Shown: piece after piece, positions 18,143 to 26,011 of the stretch | How the letters are laid out: every line of letters begins with the position of its first letter | Position numbering within the stretch: position 1 is the stretch's first letter | Source: Bog-473 sp963707835 | Lineage (GTDB): Bacteria > Actinomycetota > Acidimicrobiia > Acidimicrobiales > RAAP-2 | Direction of reading: 5' to 3' | Length of the DNA: 64,000 bases | NCBI GenBank assembly: GCA_963707835.1 | Contig: CAVPRI010000002.1 | Span: 1,693,558 to 1,757,557 of the forward strand | The notes under the pieces: model-generated | The model's input: only the letters and a program-made list of their open reading frames with translations | The model's database searches: none | What the model was told of the DNA's origin: nothing | Made by a program: the position numbers and the translations under genes

Positions 18143-18797
18143 ACACCGTGTCCACTATTTCTGGGCAACCTCAATCCACCGGCGCCGTCGCGGCGGCTGC
18201 ACGAGCCGTGACCTCGATGTCCAGCCCTCCGACGACCTGGTCCAGCGGGCCTTCGATCCCGCCGAGCCGGACCGTCTCTGGGTCATGGACGTCACCGAGC
18301 ACCCGACCGAGAACGGCAAGGCCTACCTGGCCGTGGTCCTCGATGCCTTCAGCCGCAGAGTGGTGGGCTGGTCGATCGCCGATGACATGCGATCCGAGCT
18401 CGTGGTCGACGCTCTCCAGATGGCCATCTGGCGACGGCGCCCACTGGCCGGCCAGACGATCGCGCCTTCGGATCACGGGTCGACCTACACGTCGTGGGCC
18501 TTCGGCCGGCGACTGCGCGGGAACGGCCTGCTCGGGTCCATGGGCTCGATCGGTGATTGTTTCGACAACTCGGTGGCCGAGAGCTTCTTTGGCACCCTCC
18601 AGCTCGAGCTACTCGACGAGCACCACTGGGAGAGCCGAGCGGCGCTAGCCCAGGCGATCTTCGAGTGGATCGAAGCCTGGTACAACCCGAGACGGCGACA
18701 CAGCTACTGCCAGATGCTCAGTCCCGTGGACTACGAGGCCGCACACGCGGCATGATCAGCAACCAACAGCAACTGTCCGCTGAAGCGGGGAAGCTCA

Positions 18798-19749
18798 GAT
18801 CGATCAAGCTCAGTCGCCTCTCCCCCGCCGACGTCAGTGGCATGCTCTCGACCCTCGAAGCGGCCGGCCACGCCCCAGAGACTCGTCGGATCGCCCGGGC
18901 CGTCCTCAGGCGAGCCCTGCGCCGAGCGGAGCAGGAGGGGATTCTGAGCCGCAACGTGGTGGCCATTGCTGACGGTGTCAAGATCCCACACCGAGAGGGG
19001 CGGACCCTGACCCCCGAGCAGGCGAAGATCTTCCTAGAGGGCTGTCGCGGGCGACCGGCTGGAAGCCGCCTACGTGGTTGCCCTGGCGCTCGGGCTCCGA
19101 CGAGGCGAGCTCGTTGGGCTGTCGTGGGAAGCCGTTGAGCTGGACGGGCCGATGCCTCTGGTGCGCATCCGCCGGCAACTACGCGACATGGCGGACAGGG
19201 GGTGCTGCTTGCCGAGTTGAAGACGGCCGGGAGTCGGAGGACGCTGCACCCTTCGGCGCCCGTGGTCGACCACTTACGGGCGCACCGGAAGCGCCAGGCG
19301 CAAGAGGAGCGGACCAGCCGGATCTGGCGCAACTCGGCTCACCTCGTCTTCACGTCGACGGTCGGGACGCCACTCGACCCGGAAGCCTTCGGCCGCACGG
19401 TGCCCGGATCTGCAAGCGAGCCGGGTTGGGACACTGGAGCATCCACGAGCTGCGCCATTCGTGCGCGTCGCTGCTGCTGGCGATGGGAGTGCCGCTAGAG
19501 GTCGTCTCCGACACGCTCGGGCACGCGTCAATCCGGGTGACGATGGACGTCTATGGGCACCTGCTCGCGCCGGCCCGCATGCACGCCGCCGAAGCGATGA
19601 GCCGAGCGCTCTGGCGACCGACGAGCTGCCCGACGTCGAGCCATTGGCAACAAGATTGGCTACAGATTCGTCGTCGGAACTCGAGGACAACGCTCCGACC
19701 AGCGACTCGGTGGGCCGCCCGGGTCTCGATCCCGGCACCTTGGGATTAA
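18798..19749 (+). pseudogene. Tyrosine site-specific integrase, decayed
   Basis: The sequence enters the core-binding domain directly after the IS3 end (IKLSRLSPADVSGMLSTLEAAG, then RRIARAVLRRALRRAEQEGIL), so the N-terminal 60 or so residues are missing. With frame changes near 19,045, 19,195, 19,410 and 19,605 the catalytic domain is complete: ALGLRRGELVGLSW (Arg I), LKTAGSRRTLHP (Lys), HELRHSCASLLLAMG (HxxR), DTLGHASIRVTMDVYGHL (His and the nucleophilic Tyr). It is the integrase that would have driven insertion at the neighbouring tRNA-Lys, toward which it reads. Loss of the N-terminus fits IS3-adjacent deletion. Confidence 0.85.
19697..19741. repeat. attR overlapping tRNA-Lys 3' end
   Basis: Forty-five bases identical to 6259-6303. 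Bases 19,711-19,741 are the tRNA acceptor 3' strand and T-arm; 19,697-19,710 lie beyond the tRNA. The open frames through it encode TSDSVGRPGLDPGTLG, a familiar artefact of translated tRNA ends after integrases. Confidence 0.8.
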
Positions 19750-19783
19750 AAGTCCCCTGCTCTTCCGGATGAGCTAGCGGCCC
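19711..19783 (-). tRNA. tRNA-Lys (anticodon UUU)
   Basis: On the minus strand a 73-base cloverleaf folds: acceptor GGGCCGC pairs with GCGGCCC (discriminator A), D-arm GCTC/GAGC with an 8-base loop, anticodon loop CTTTTAA with UUU at positions 34-36, variable AGGTG, and T-arm CCGGG/CCCGG with loop ATCGAGA. The base of the anticodon stem has one mismatch. No CCA is encoded. Its 3' end is the integration site of the island on its left. Confidence 0.9.
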
Positions 19784-19905
19784 GGCTGCAAGATAACGGA
19801 CTCGGGAGCCATAGGGAGACCGACAGGCCTGGGGGCCCTGCCCCGACGCCCTCGCGCCGCCGTGGATCCACGTCCCGGCTACGACGCCGACCGTAGGCTG
19901 CCCAA

Positions 19906-20679
19906 ATGCGAACCGCACCCACGCGCTCGACAGCAGTGCTGGCGACGATCATCGCCATCCCGGTCCTGACGCTCATCCCCGTCTCCGTTGGAGTGGCGGG
20001 CGGGCTGGACACAACCACCACGGCGCCGACCACCACGACCAGCGCACCGGTCACCACGACCACGGCGGCCCCGACCACAACAACAAGCGCCCCGGTCACC
20101 ACGACCACGGCTCCCACCACGACAACCACGCACGCCCGCTCCACCACAACGTCACACCCCACCAGCACGACGACCACGACGAAGCCCCCGGCGCACACCT
20201 CGAGTTCGACGCCGTGGGGCTGGATCGTTCTGGCCGTGGTCGTCGTCCTGGCCGTCATCCTCGTGGCCCTGCTCCTGGCGCGGAGCCGGCGCCAGGGGCA
20301 CGTGGTCGAGTGGGAGCGCTCGGTGGGCCCGGCGGTTGCGGCAGCCGAGATCGCCCGCGACCTCGTCCTCTCCCAAACCCCCGAGGACCCGTCGGAGCGG
20401 CGGGCATCGGTGGGCGTCCAGATGGATGACGCGGCCGCCGGTCTCGAGCGCGCCGCCGCCGCTGCCCCCGACGAGGTACACGCCGGATTGTGCGCGCGCT
20501 GCGCCGAGAGCCTCCGCGGGTTGGCTTTCGCCGTGGAGGCCGATCACCTGCTGCGCTCCGGCGGTCAGAACCCGACCGGCGAGCAGCTCGCCTCGGCCGA
20601 CCTGGCCCGGCGCAACCGTACCGCCGAGCTCGAGGGCGCCCTGCGCGAGCTCAAGGTGGCGCTCGTCCCGAAGAAGTAG
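19906..20679 (+). CDS. Thr-rich surface-linker membrane protein
   Basis: The 257-residue protein has a signal-like N-terminus (STAVLATIIAIPVLTLIPVSVGVAGG), a 65-residue low-complexity stretch of TTTT, SAPV and TAPT repeats, a transmembrane helix (WIVLAVVVVLAVILVALLLA), a basic RSRRQGH stop-transfer and a helical cytoplasmic domain of about 120 residues. The Thr-rich segment would be outside the cell and is a likely O-glycosylation region. The soluble domain (RASVGVQMDDAAAGLERAA..CARCAESLRGLAFAVEADHLL) is unrecognised. It lies ten bases upstream of the FAD oxidoreductase gene. Confidence 0.7.
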   Translation: MRTAPTRSTAVLATIIAIPVLTLIPVSVGVAGGLDTTTTAPTTTTSAPVTTTTAAPTTTTSAPVTTTTAPTTTTTHARSTTTSHPTSTTTTTKPPAHTSSSTPWGWIVLAVVVVLAVILVALLLARSRRQGHVVEWERSVGPAVAAAEIARDLVLSQTPEDPSERRASVGVQMDDAAAGLERAAAAAPDEVHAGLCARCAESLRGLAFAVEADHLLRSGGQNPTGEQLASADLARRNRTAELEGALRELKVALVPKK

Positions 20680-20689
20680 ACCACGGGCG

Positions 20690-22144
20690 GTGCAACGGGT
20701 CGACGCTGTCGTCGTCGGGACCGGGCCGAATGGGCTCGGCGCCGCGCTGACCCTGGCTCGGGCCGGCCTCGACGTAGAGGTCATCGAAGCTGCGGACGAC
20801 CCTGGTGGGGGATGCCGAACGGCGGAGCTCACCCTTCCCGGCTTCCGGCACGACGCTTGCGCGGCCGTCCACCCGATGCTCACCGTCTCACCTGCGTTCG
20901 CAGGCATCGACTTGGATGGACGCGGCGTCCGGCTGCACGTCCCACCGGTCGCGTTCGCCCATCCGCTCGGCGGTGAGCGCGCCGCCTTCGTCGGCGGCAG
21001 TGTCGCCGACACGGCCGACCGGCTCGGCTCCGACCGACCTGCCTATCTCCGCGAGTTCGGCCGCCTGGTGGAGAACCTCGACAAGGTCCTGCCGACGGTG
21101 ATGGGGCCCACGCGCTCGTTGCCACGCCATCCCGTCCCGGCAGCGGCCTTCGCCAAGCGTGGACTCCGCTCAGCAGCTCACGTGGCGCAGCGCTTCGACA
21201 CCGAAGCAGGGCGCGCCGTCATCGCCGGGACGGCGGCCCATTCGACGCTCCCCCTGGATGCGCCGCTCACCGGGGCCTTTGCCATCTTCCTCACCGCACT
21301 GGGACACCACCACGGCTGGCCGGTCATCGAAGGGGGCAGCTCAGCTCTCGGTCGACGCGCTGGTTGCCGAGCTCGCCTCCGCCGGGATCCGGGTGCAGAC
21401 CGGGCGCAGGGTCGACCGACTCGACTCCCTCCCTGCGGCGAGCGCCATCCTGCTCGATGTCGCACCGCGGCGGCTGGTCGAGCTCGCTGGCGACCGAATG
21501 CCCCCGCGGTCACGGCGGGCCCTGTACCGCTACCGCCACGGACCCGGGGTGTGCAAGGTGGACTGGGCGCTGAGCGGACCGGTCCCCTGGAGGGCGGACG
21601 TCTGCCGGCGGGCGGTGACGCTGCATGTGGGCGGAACCTTCGACGAGGTGGCGCGCGCCGAGGCCGAGGTCGTCGCCGGTCGGTATCCGGAGCACCCGTT
21701 CTGTCTGGTGGCCCAACCCTGCGTCGCCGACCCGAGCCGGGCGCCCGAGGGCTGGCACACCCTGTGGGCGTACTGCCACGTGCCCAATGGATCGGACGTG
21801 GACATGACCGAACGCATCGAGGCCGCAGATCGAGCGGTTCGCTCCCGGCTTCCGAGACCTGGTCCTGGCCCGCTCGGCCAGGTCCGCGGCACGAGGGGGA
21901 GGACTACAACCCCAATTTCGTCGGCGGCGACATCAACGCCGGCTCCCCGACACTGCGCCAGACGGTCTTTCGCCCCACCGTGCGGTGGAACCCCTACCGC
22001 ACGGCCGTCCCAGATGTGTATCTCTGCTCGGCGGCAACGCCGCCGGGCGGCGGCGTCCACGGGATGTGCGGACTTGGCGCGGCCCGAACCGTGCTGCGGG
22101 ACCTCGGCGTGACCGCGCACCCCGGTGCCCATCCGACCGCATAG
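20690..22144 (+). CDS. FAD-dependent oxidoreductase (phytoene-desaturase-like), frameshifted
   Basis: Starting at GTG 20,690 the protein opens with VDAVVVGTGPNGLGAALTLARAG, a Rossmann dinucleotide motif, and EVIEAADDPGGGCRTAELTLPGFRHDACAAVHP, the flavin-binding arginine region of the CrtI/amine-oxidase superfamily. The middle continues after a frame change near 21,343 (VDALVAELASAGIRVQTGRRV, VLLDVAPRRLVELAGDRMP) and the C-terminus, after changes near 21,826 and 21,895, has EDYNPNFVGGDINAGSPTLRQ and VYLCSAATPPGGGVHGMCG, the second FAD-binding loop. Total length is about 480 residues. Substrate is not evident; indels look like sequence errors because all motifs are conserved. Confidence 0.8.
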   Translation: MQRVDAVVVGTGPNGLGAALTLARAGLDVEVIEAADDPGGGCRTAELTLPGFRHDACAAVHPMLTVSPAFAGIDLDGRGVRLHVPPVAFAHPLGGERAAFVGGSVADTADRLGSDRPAYLREFGRLVENLDKVLPTVMGPTRSLPRHPVPAAAFAKRGLRSAAHVAQRFDTEAGRAVIAGTAAHSTLPLDAPLTGAFAIFLTALGHHHGWPVIEGGSSALGRRAGCRARLRRDPGADRAQGRPTRLPPCGERHPARCRTAAAGRARWRPNAPAVTAGPVPLPPRTRGVQGGLGAERTGPLEGGRLPAGGDAACGRNLRRGGARRGRGRRRSVSGAPVLSGGPTLRRRPEPGARGLAHPVGVLPRAQWIGRGHDRTHRGRRSSGSLPASETWSWPARPGPRHEGEDYNPNFVGGDINAGSPTLRQTVFRPTVRWNPYRTAVPDVYLCSAATPPGGGVHGMCGLGAARTVLRDLGVTAHPGAHPTA

Positions 22145-22154
22145 CCTTTCATCC

Positions 22155-22493
22155 GTGGCTCCGAAGTGGCGCTGGCTGGTGCCGGCACTGGCGGCCGTCG
22201 CCGTGAGCTGTCTCATGCCGGGGTCGATGCTCTCCGGGGTCCCTTCGCTGAGCCGGACTGCCGCCATCGAGGTCGCGACGCCGATCGTGTCGGGCGGCGA
22301 GTGCGCCATCACGGCCTGCAACCGTGGTTCACCGTCGGCCTCCGCACCGGTTCCCGCCGTCGCCGCCCTCGGTGTGCTCACCACTGGGACCGTGGCCCTC
22401 CTCTGGGCCGGTCGTCGGCGGCGACCTCGCACCCTCACCGTCGTGTTGCCTACCGGCACACCGCTGCGCCTCTTCCGTCCGCCCAAGGGCTGA
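22155..22493 (+). CDS. Small secreted or membrane protein, unknown function
   Basis: GTG 22,155 gives 112 residues with a signal-type helix (WLVPALAAVAVSCLMPGSML), a short extracytoplasmic loop with two cysteines (GGECAITACNRG), a second helix (PAVAALGVLTTGTVALLWA) and a basic C-terminus. An ATG at 22,125 would overlap the upstream gene. No family was recognised. Confidence 0.55.
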   Translation: MAPKWRWLVPALAAVAVSCLMPGSMLSGVPSLSRTAAIEVATPIVSGGECAITACNRGSPSASAPVPAVAALGVLTTGTVALLWAGRRRRPRTLTVVLPTGTPLRLFRPPKG

Positions 22494-22635
22494 TTGTTCA
22501 CCCCGCCCAACCGGTGTCCACGCGGGCTCCGGTCTCCCGGCCGGCTCGCCACGCCGGCTGAAGGAAGTCATCGGCAGCCACGGATCATCGGGCCACGACC
22601 TGCCGACCCCGAATCGAGACAAGACGGAGAACCTC

Positions 22636-23508
22636 ATGACGAACAACCGCAAGAACCCAGCGGCCGGCCGGCGGTACGCCGAGCGCCAGGCACAGAAGGA
22701 AGAGGCCGCCCGCCAGGCCAGGCGACAGCGGAACACCCGCTACGGAATCTTCACCATCATCCTCGTGATCTGCATCGTGGGCGTGCTGGTCATCGTCAAG
22801 GTCGCCGGCGGAGGTGGGGGTTCCTCCTCCGCCGACCAGCTGTCGCCACCGGCAGGGACACCCATCGCCCCCGCCACCTTGGCGAAGCTGTCGTCCGTGC
22901 CGATCTCGACGCTCAACAGTGCCCCTACCGACGGCATCCTGACCCAGGTCACGCCAGCCCGCGGCCAGGCACTGACCAGTGACGGGAAGCCCGAACTGCT
23001 CTACGTGGGCGCCGAGTTCTGTCCCCACTGCGCGGCCGAGCGCTGGCCGCTGTACATCGCCCTGTCCAAGTTCGGGACCTTCAGTCCCGAACCAGGCAAG
23101 ATCCACTCGGCCACTCAGGACGGGAACGTGCCGACGTTCACCTTCTACGGCACCACGTACACCAGCCCCTACTTCTCCTTCGTGCCCGTCGAGGTGTACA
23201 CCAACCACCCTGCGTCCGGAGGTGGCTACACGGTGCTCCAGAACCCGACCGCGTCACAGCTGAAGACCTGGACCGACGCCAACGGCGGCACATTCCCGTT
23301 CATCGACTTCGGGGGCAAGCAGCAACTCCTGTCGGCGCAGTACTCGTACGCCAGCCTTCAGGGACTCCCATTCGCGGCCGTGGCCGCCCAGGTGGGCAAC
23401 AATTCGACCACGATCGGTGCCGACATCGGCGCCAGCGCCAGTCAGCTCATCAAGGCCATCTGCAGCTCGCTCTCGGGCGGGAAGCCGGCCACTGTGTGCT
23501 CACCCTGA
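22636..23508 (+). CDS. DUF929 thioredoxin-like membrane-anchored protein
   Basis: The 290-residue protein begins TNNRKNPAAGRRYAERQAQK, a basic cytoplasmic tail, then a transmembrane helix (YGIFTIILVICIVGVLVIVK), a Gly/Ser linker and an extracytoplasmic DUF929 domain. Around residue 129 is LLYVGAEFCPHCAAERWPLYIALSKFG, a thioredoxin-like CPHC active site, followed by the family's TFTFYGTTYTSPYFSFVPVEVY and the C-terminal FPFIDFGGKQ. The role is probably thiol oxidation or reduction outside the membrane. Three bases separate it from the VKOR gene, which can reoxidise such proteins. The upstream 140 bases contain a good purine-rich site before ATG. Confidence 0.85.
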   Translation: MTNNRKNPAAGRRYAERQAQKEEAARQARRQRNTRYGIFTIILVICIVGVLVIVKVAGGGGGSSSADQLSPPAGTPIAPATLAKLSSVPISTLNSAPTDGILTQVTPARGQALTSDGKPELLYVGAEFCPHCAAERWPLYIALSKFGTFSPEPGKIHSATQDGNVPTFTFYGTTYTSPYFSFVPVEVYTNHPASGGGYTVLQNPTASQLKTWTDANGGTFPFIDFGGKQQLLSAQYSYASLQGLPFAAVAAQVGNNSTTIGADIGASASQLIKAICSSLSGGKPATVCSP

Positions 23509-23511
23509 GCC

Positions 23512-24030
23512 ATGGACGCGCTGAGGGACGAACCGGCGGACGTCGGAACGGGCGGGGCGGGCGGGGCGGGCGGGACCGAGATGCCGCGCTGGCCGGGGTG
23601 GTTGGGCACCACGGCCAGCGCGCTCGGGCTCGCCGTCGCCGGCTACCTCACGTTCGAGCACTTCACCTCGTCGAGCAGCCTGGCCTGCTCCGACAACGGG
23701 GCCATCAACTGCCTCAAGGTAACCACGAGCTCCTACGCGTCGGTGGCCGGGGTCCCCGTGGCCGTGTTGGGACTGGCGTTCTTCGCCATCATGCTGGTGC
23801 TCCAGCTCCCCGCCATGTGGAGGCGCCCCGAACCCGCCATCCGCCTGGGTCGTCTGGCCTGGGCCGCGGTGGGTGCGGCCATGGTGCTCTACCTCCTGTA
23901 CGCGGAGTTGTTCGCCATCGACGCCATCTGCCTGTGGTGCACCTCCGTGCACGTGCTCACCCTGGTGCTCTTCGGCAGCACGGTGTTCGCCACGGCGTCG
24001 TACCCAGCTGCCCGGCCGGCGGCACCCTGA
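23512..24030 (+). CDS. VKOR-family disulfide oxidoreductase
   Basis: A 172-residue four-helix membrane protein of the vitamin K epoxide reductase family. The first loop carries SSLACSDNGAINCLKV (two loop cysteines), and the fourth helix region has AIDAICLWCTSVHVLTL, the quinone-side CxxC. Bacterial VKOR takes electrons from thioredoxin-like partners outside the membrane and passes them to quinones, replacing DsbB. It follows the DUF929 CPHC protein with a three-base gap, a clear functional pairing. Confidence 0.9.
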   Translation: MDALRDEPADVGTGGAGGAGGTEMPRWPGWLGTTASALGLAVAGYLTFEHFTSSSSLACSDNGAINCLKVTTSSYASVAGVPVAVLGLAFFAIMLVLQLPAMWRRPEPAIRLGRLAWAAVGAAMVLYLLYAELFAIDAICLWCTSVHVLTLVLFGSTVFATASYPAARPAAP

Positions 24031-25266
24031 TCAAGCCGGCGCGTCACGCTCCAGGCGATCGGCCTGTTCGATCTCCTGGCGCGAGATGCCCAGGAGGAAC
24101 AAGATGGCGTCGAGGTAGGGCACATTGAGTGCGGTGTCTGCCGCTTGCCGGACCACGGGCTTGGCGTTGAAGGCGATCCCCAGCCCGGCGGCGGCCAGCA
24201 TGTCGATGTCGTTGGCACCGTCCCCCACGGCGACGGTGCGCGCCAGCGGGACCCCGGCCGCCCGGGCGAAGGCGGTCAGGGCCGCCGCCTTCCCGGCCCG
24301 GTCCACCACCGCCCCCTCCAGCTCACCGGTCAGCACGCCGGCGTCGAGCACCAGGGTGTTGGCCGCCAGGTGGTCGATCCCCAGCTCGCGCACGAGCGGC
24401 TCGATCACCTGGGTGAACCCGCCACTCACGACGGCCAGCTCGTAGCCGAGGCGCTTGAGGGTGCGCACCAGGGTCCGCGCACCCGGGGTCAGGAGGATCT
24501 CGGCGCGCACCGCGGCCAGATCCGCCTGGGTCAGCCCGGCCAGGAGCCGCACCCTCTGGCGAAGGGCTTCCTCGAAGTCGAGCTCGCCCGCCATGGCCGC
24601 TGCCGTGACCGCCGCCACCTCCTCACCGCACCCGCACCGTTCGGCCAGGAGGTCGACCACCTCCCCTTGGAGCAGCGTCGAGTCCGCGTCCATGACGATC
24701 AGGTGCTTGGCCCGCCGGTGCAGACCAGCCGGTTGCACCGCCAGGTCGACGCGGCAGCGGGCCGCCTCCTCGGCCAGCACGCGCCGGAGGCGTTCGAGGT
24801 CCGCACCCACCACGGTCAGCTCGTAGCTGTGCACCGGGTAGGCAGCCAGGCGGACGATCCGCTCGATGTTCCCTCCGCACGACGCGATACCGGCGGTCAC
24901 CCCGGCCAGGGTCTCGGCGTCGATCTCGGGTGCCAAGACCGTCACCAGATGACGCTCGCCCGCCGTGGTCGGCTCGTCCTCGTGCAGTGGGTCGACGGAC
25001 ACCTCGACACCACACTCCGCGAGCTGCTGTTCGAGCGTCTGCCGAGTGGCCGCCGCCCGGTTCGGGCCCATGGCTGCCTCGACGCAGAGCAGCAGGCGGC
25101 CGTGCACCCTGACCTGCTCCACGTCGTCGATCGCGACCTGACAGGCGGCGAGCGCGGCGAACAGCCGGTGTGCGATGCCCGGTGCGTCCTGGCCACGCAG
25201 CGCGACCAGGTGCGGCGATGTGGCTTCCTCCGGCTGCGCCCTGTCGCCTCCCTGGCCCTGTGTCAC
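24031..25266 (-). CDS. serB: Phosphoserine phosphatase with ACT domains
   Basis: The start is GTG 25,266, four bases inside the stop of the upstream acyltransferase gene. Residues 10-170 form two ACT-like regulatory regions (LVALRGQDAPGIAHRLFAAL and LVTVLAPEIDAETLAGVTAG). Residues 185-400 are the HAD phosphatase: KHLIVMDADSTLLQGEVVDLLAE with the nucleophilic Asp, LAVVSGGFTQVIEPL (Ser motif), and AVGDGANDIDMLAAAGLGIAFNAKP (acidic motif). It converts phosphoserine to serine in the cytosol. Length, 411 residues, matches actinobacterial SerB with an N-terminal ACT module. The converging VKOR gene abuts its stop directly. Confidence 0.92.
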   Translation of the reverse strand: MTQGQGGDRAQPEEATSPHLVALRGQDAPGIAHRLFAALAACQVAIDDVEQVRVHGRLLLCVEAAMGPNRAAATRQTLEQQLAECGVEVSVDPLHEDEPTTAGERHLVTVLAPEIDAETLAGVTAGIASCGGNIERIVRLAAYPVHSYELTVVGADLERLRRVLAEEAARCRVDLAVQPAGLHRRAKHLIVMDADSTLLQGEVVDLLAERCGCGEEVAAVTAAAMAGELDFEEALRQRVRLLAGLTQADLAAVRAEILLTPGARTLVRTLKRLGYELAVVSGGFTQVIEPLVRELGIDHLAANTLVLDAGVLTGELEGAVVDRAGKAAALTAFARAAGVPLARTVAVGDGANDIDMLAAAGLGIAFNAKPVVRQAADTALNVPYLDAILFLLGISRQEIEQADRLERDAPA

Positions 25267-25928
25267 GACGCCTCCACGTCCGTCTCGGCGACCCAGCCGC
25301 GGCCGGCGATCCAACGCCGCACCACCCGGGCCGGCACGCCCGCCACGACGGTCCGGTCCGGCACCACGCCGCGGACGACCGCGCCCGCCGCCACCACCAC
25401 GTGCTCCCCGATCTGCGCGCCCGGGAGCACCACCGCATTGGCGCCGAGCCAGCTCCCCGACCCGATGCGCACCGGTGCCTCCGTGGGCCATTGGCGCCCG
25501 ATCGGGGTCTCCACATCCTCGTACACGTGGTTCTGGTCGGTGATGTACACGTAGGGACCGGTCTGGATGTCATCACCAATGACGATCTCCCAGTGCCCGA
25601 CGATGTGCGATCCCCGCCCGATCAGGCAGCGGCTGCCGATGGTGACGACGGGGTCGGTCGGCATCTGTTGTCCCGGAGCCATCCCGGCGGTGATCGAGGT
25701 GAAGGGACCGACGATGGTCTCGGACCCGACGTGGATCAGGTGCTCGTTGTAGAGCGCGCCCTGGGGGAAGAGGATGCACGCTCCCCGACCCATCCGGCCG
25801 AATCGACGACCACGGCGGTCGTCGGGACCGATGGCCCCCAGCTCGGCAGCACCCTCCCAGGCCGCGTGGACCAGGCGGGAGGCGGGTCGTCGCAGCGATC
25901 CGGGAAGGGAACGGGCCCAGCTCACGCC
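25263..25928 (-). CDS. Hexapeptide-repeat acyltransferase
   Basis: GTG 25,928 yields 221 residues; the frame upstream to 26,027 overlaps the divergent gene and lacks the fold. The protein is a left-handed beta-helix: repeated I/V-G-x-x units such as LIHVGSETIVGPFTSITAGM, VVTIGSRCLIGRGSHIVGH, IVIGDDIQTGPYVYITDQNH and IGSGSWLGANAVVLPGAQIGE, closing with VVRGVVPDRTVVAGVPARVV, typical of xenobiotic/maltose-type acetyltransferases. The ITDQNH segment holds the catalytic His region. It is translationally coupled to serB by a GTGA overlap. Acceptor unknown; serine acetyltransferase is possible but the sequence lacks its N-terminal domain. Confidence 0.82.
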   Translation of the reverse strand, partial: GVSWARSLPGSLRRPASRLVHAAWEGAAELGAIGPDDRRGRRFGRMGRGACILFPQGALYNEHLIHVGSETIVGPFTSITAGMAPGQQMPTDPVVTIGSRCLIGRGSHIVGHWEIVIGDDIQTGPYVYITDQNHVYEDVETPIGRQWPTEAPVRIGSGSWLGANAVVLPGAQIGEHVVVAAGAVVRGVVPDRTVVAGVPARVVRRWIAGRGWVAETDVEAS

Positions 25929-26011
25929 GGAATGGTAGGTGGTGCCGCCGGTGGGCCACGAAAACCGGGGCCGAAGCTCCGGATCAGGACCGTTGAGTAG
26001 AATCTCGGTCC

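Larger units (their letters stand above)
16879..18173. mobile_element. Inner IS3-family element with 3-bp target duplication
   Basis: The element begins tgaggttccccg at 16,879 and ends with its inverted counterpart (cgggcaacctca-like, ending 18,173); about 21 of 26 terminal bases pair. It is flanked by atc on both sides (16,876-16,878 and 18,174-18,176), the 3-bp duplication of IS3 transposition. Its length is 1295 bp. Confidence 0.9.
16591..18755 (+). pseudogene. IS3 orfB (outer element), split by IS insertion
   Basis: The first part (16,591-16,878) begins MIHTFIARACTDLPVSACC and has the HTH-like YGSPRVHAELKLG; the second part (18,177-18,755) continues exactly in frame with HRRRRGGCTSRDLDVQP. 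Joined, they give a 288-residue DDE transposase with VMDVTEHPTENGKAYLAVVLD (first Asp), APSDHGSTYTS (second Asp) and NSVAESFFGTLQLEL (Glu). Everything between, with a 3-bp atc duplication, is the inserted IS3. Loss of function is by this insertion alone. Confidence 0.9.
16235..18797. mobile_element. Outer IS3-family element, interrupted by a second IS3
   Basis: Terminal inverted repeats begin tgagcttcccc at 16,235 and, as reverse complement, at 18,797, continuing with a shared gcggaca after the GC-rich core. Without the inserted element the length is about 1.26 kb, normal for IS3. The flanks are an IS110 fragment on the left and the integrase on the right, with no matching 3-bp duplication, so an adjacent deletion probably removed both the IS110 remainder and the integrase N-terminus. 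Confidence 0.85.
6259..19741. mobile_element. Decayed integrative element at tRNA-Lys
   Basis: A 13.5-kb segment is bounded by an identical 45-bp direct repeat (6259-6303 and 19,697-19,741). The right copy is the 3' end of an intact tRNA-Lys and a tyrosine integrase gene lies directly beside it, the classical arrangement of an integrated genomic island. The interior has hardly any intact chromosomal gene: two IS110-type elements plus a third truncated one, an IS256 element, an IS3 nested in an IS3, and fragments of a thioesterase, an SDR enzyme and an ester cyclase. The integrase is broken by several frameshifts, so autonomous excision is unlikely if those are real. Confidence 0.8.

Noticed and set aside
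19988..20690. Long frame upstream of the FAD oxidoreductase suggesting a 718-residue fusion
   Set aside because: Before GTG 20,690 it is an Arg/Pro-rich out-of-frame reading of the Thr-repeat membrane protein.
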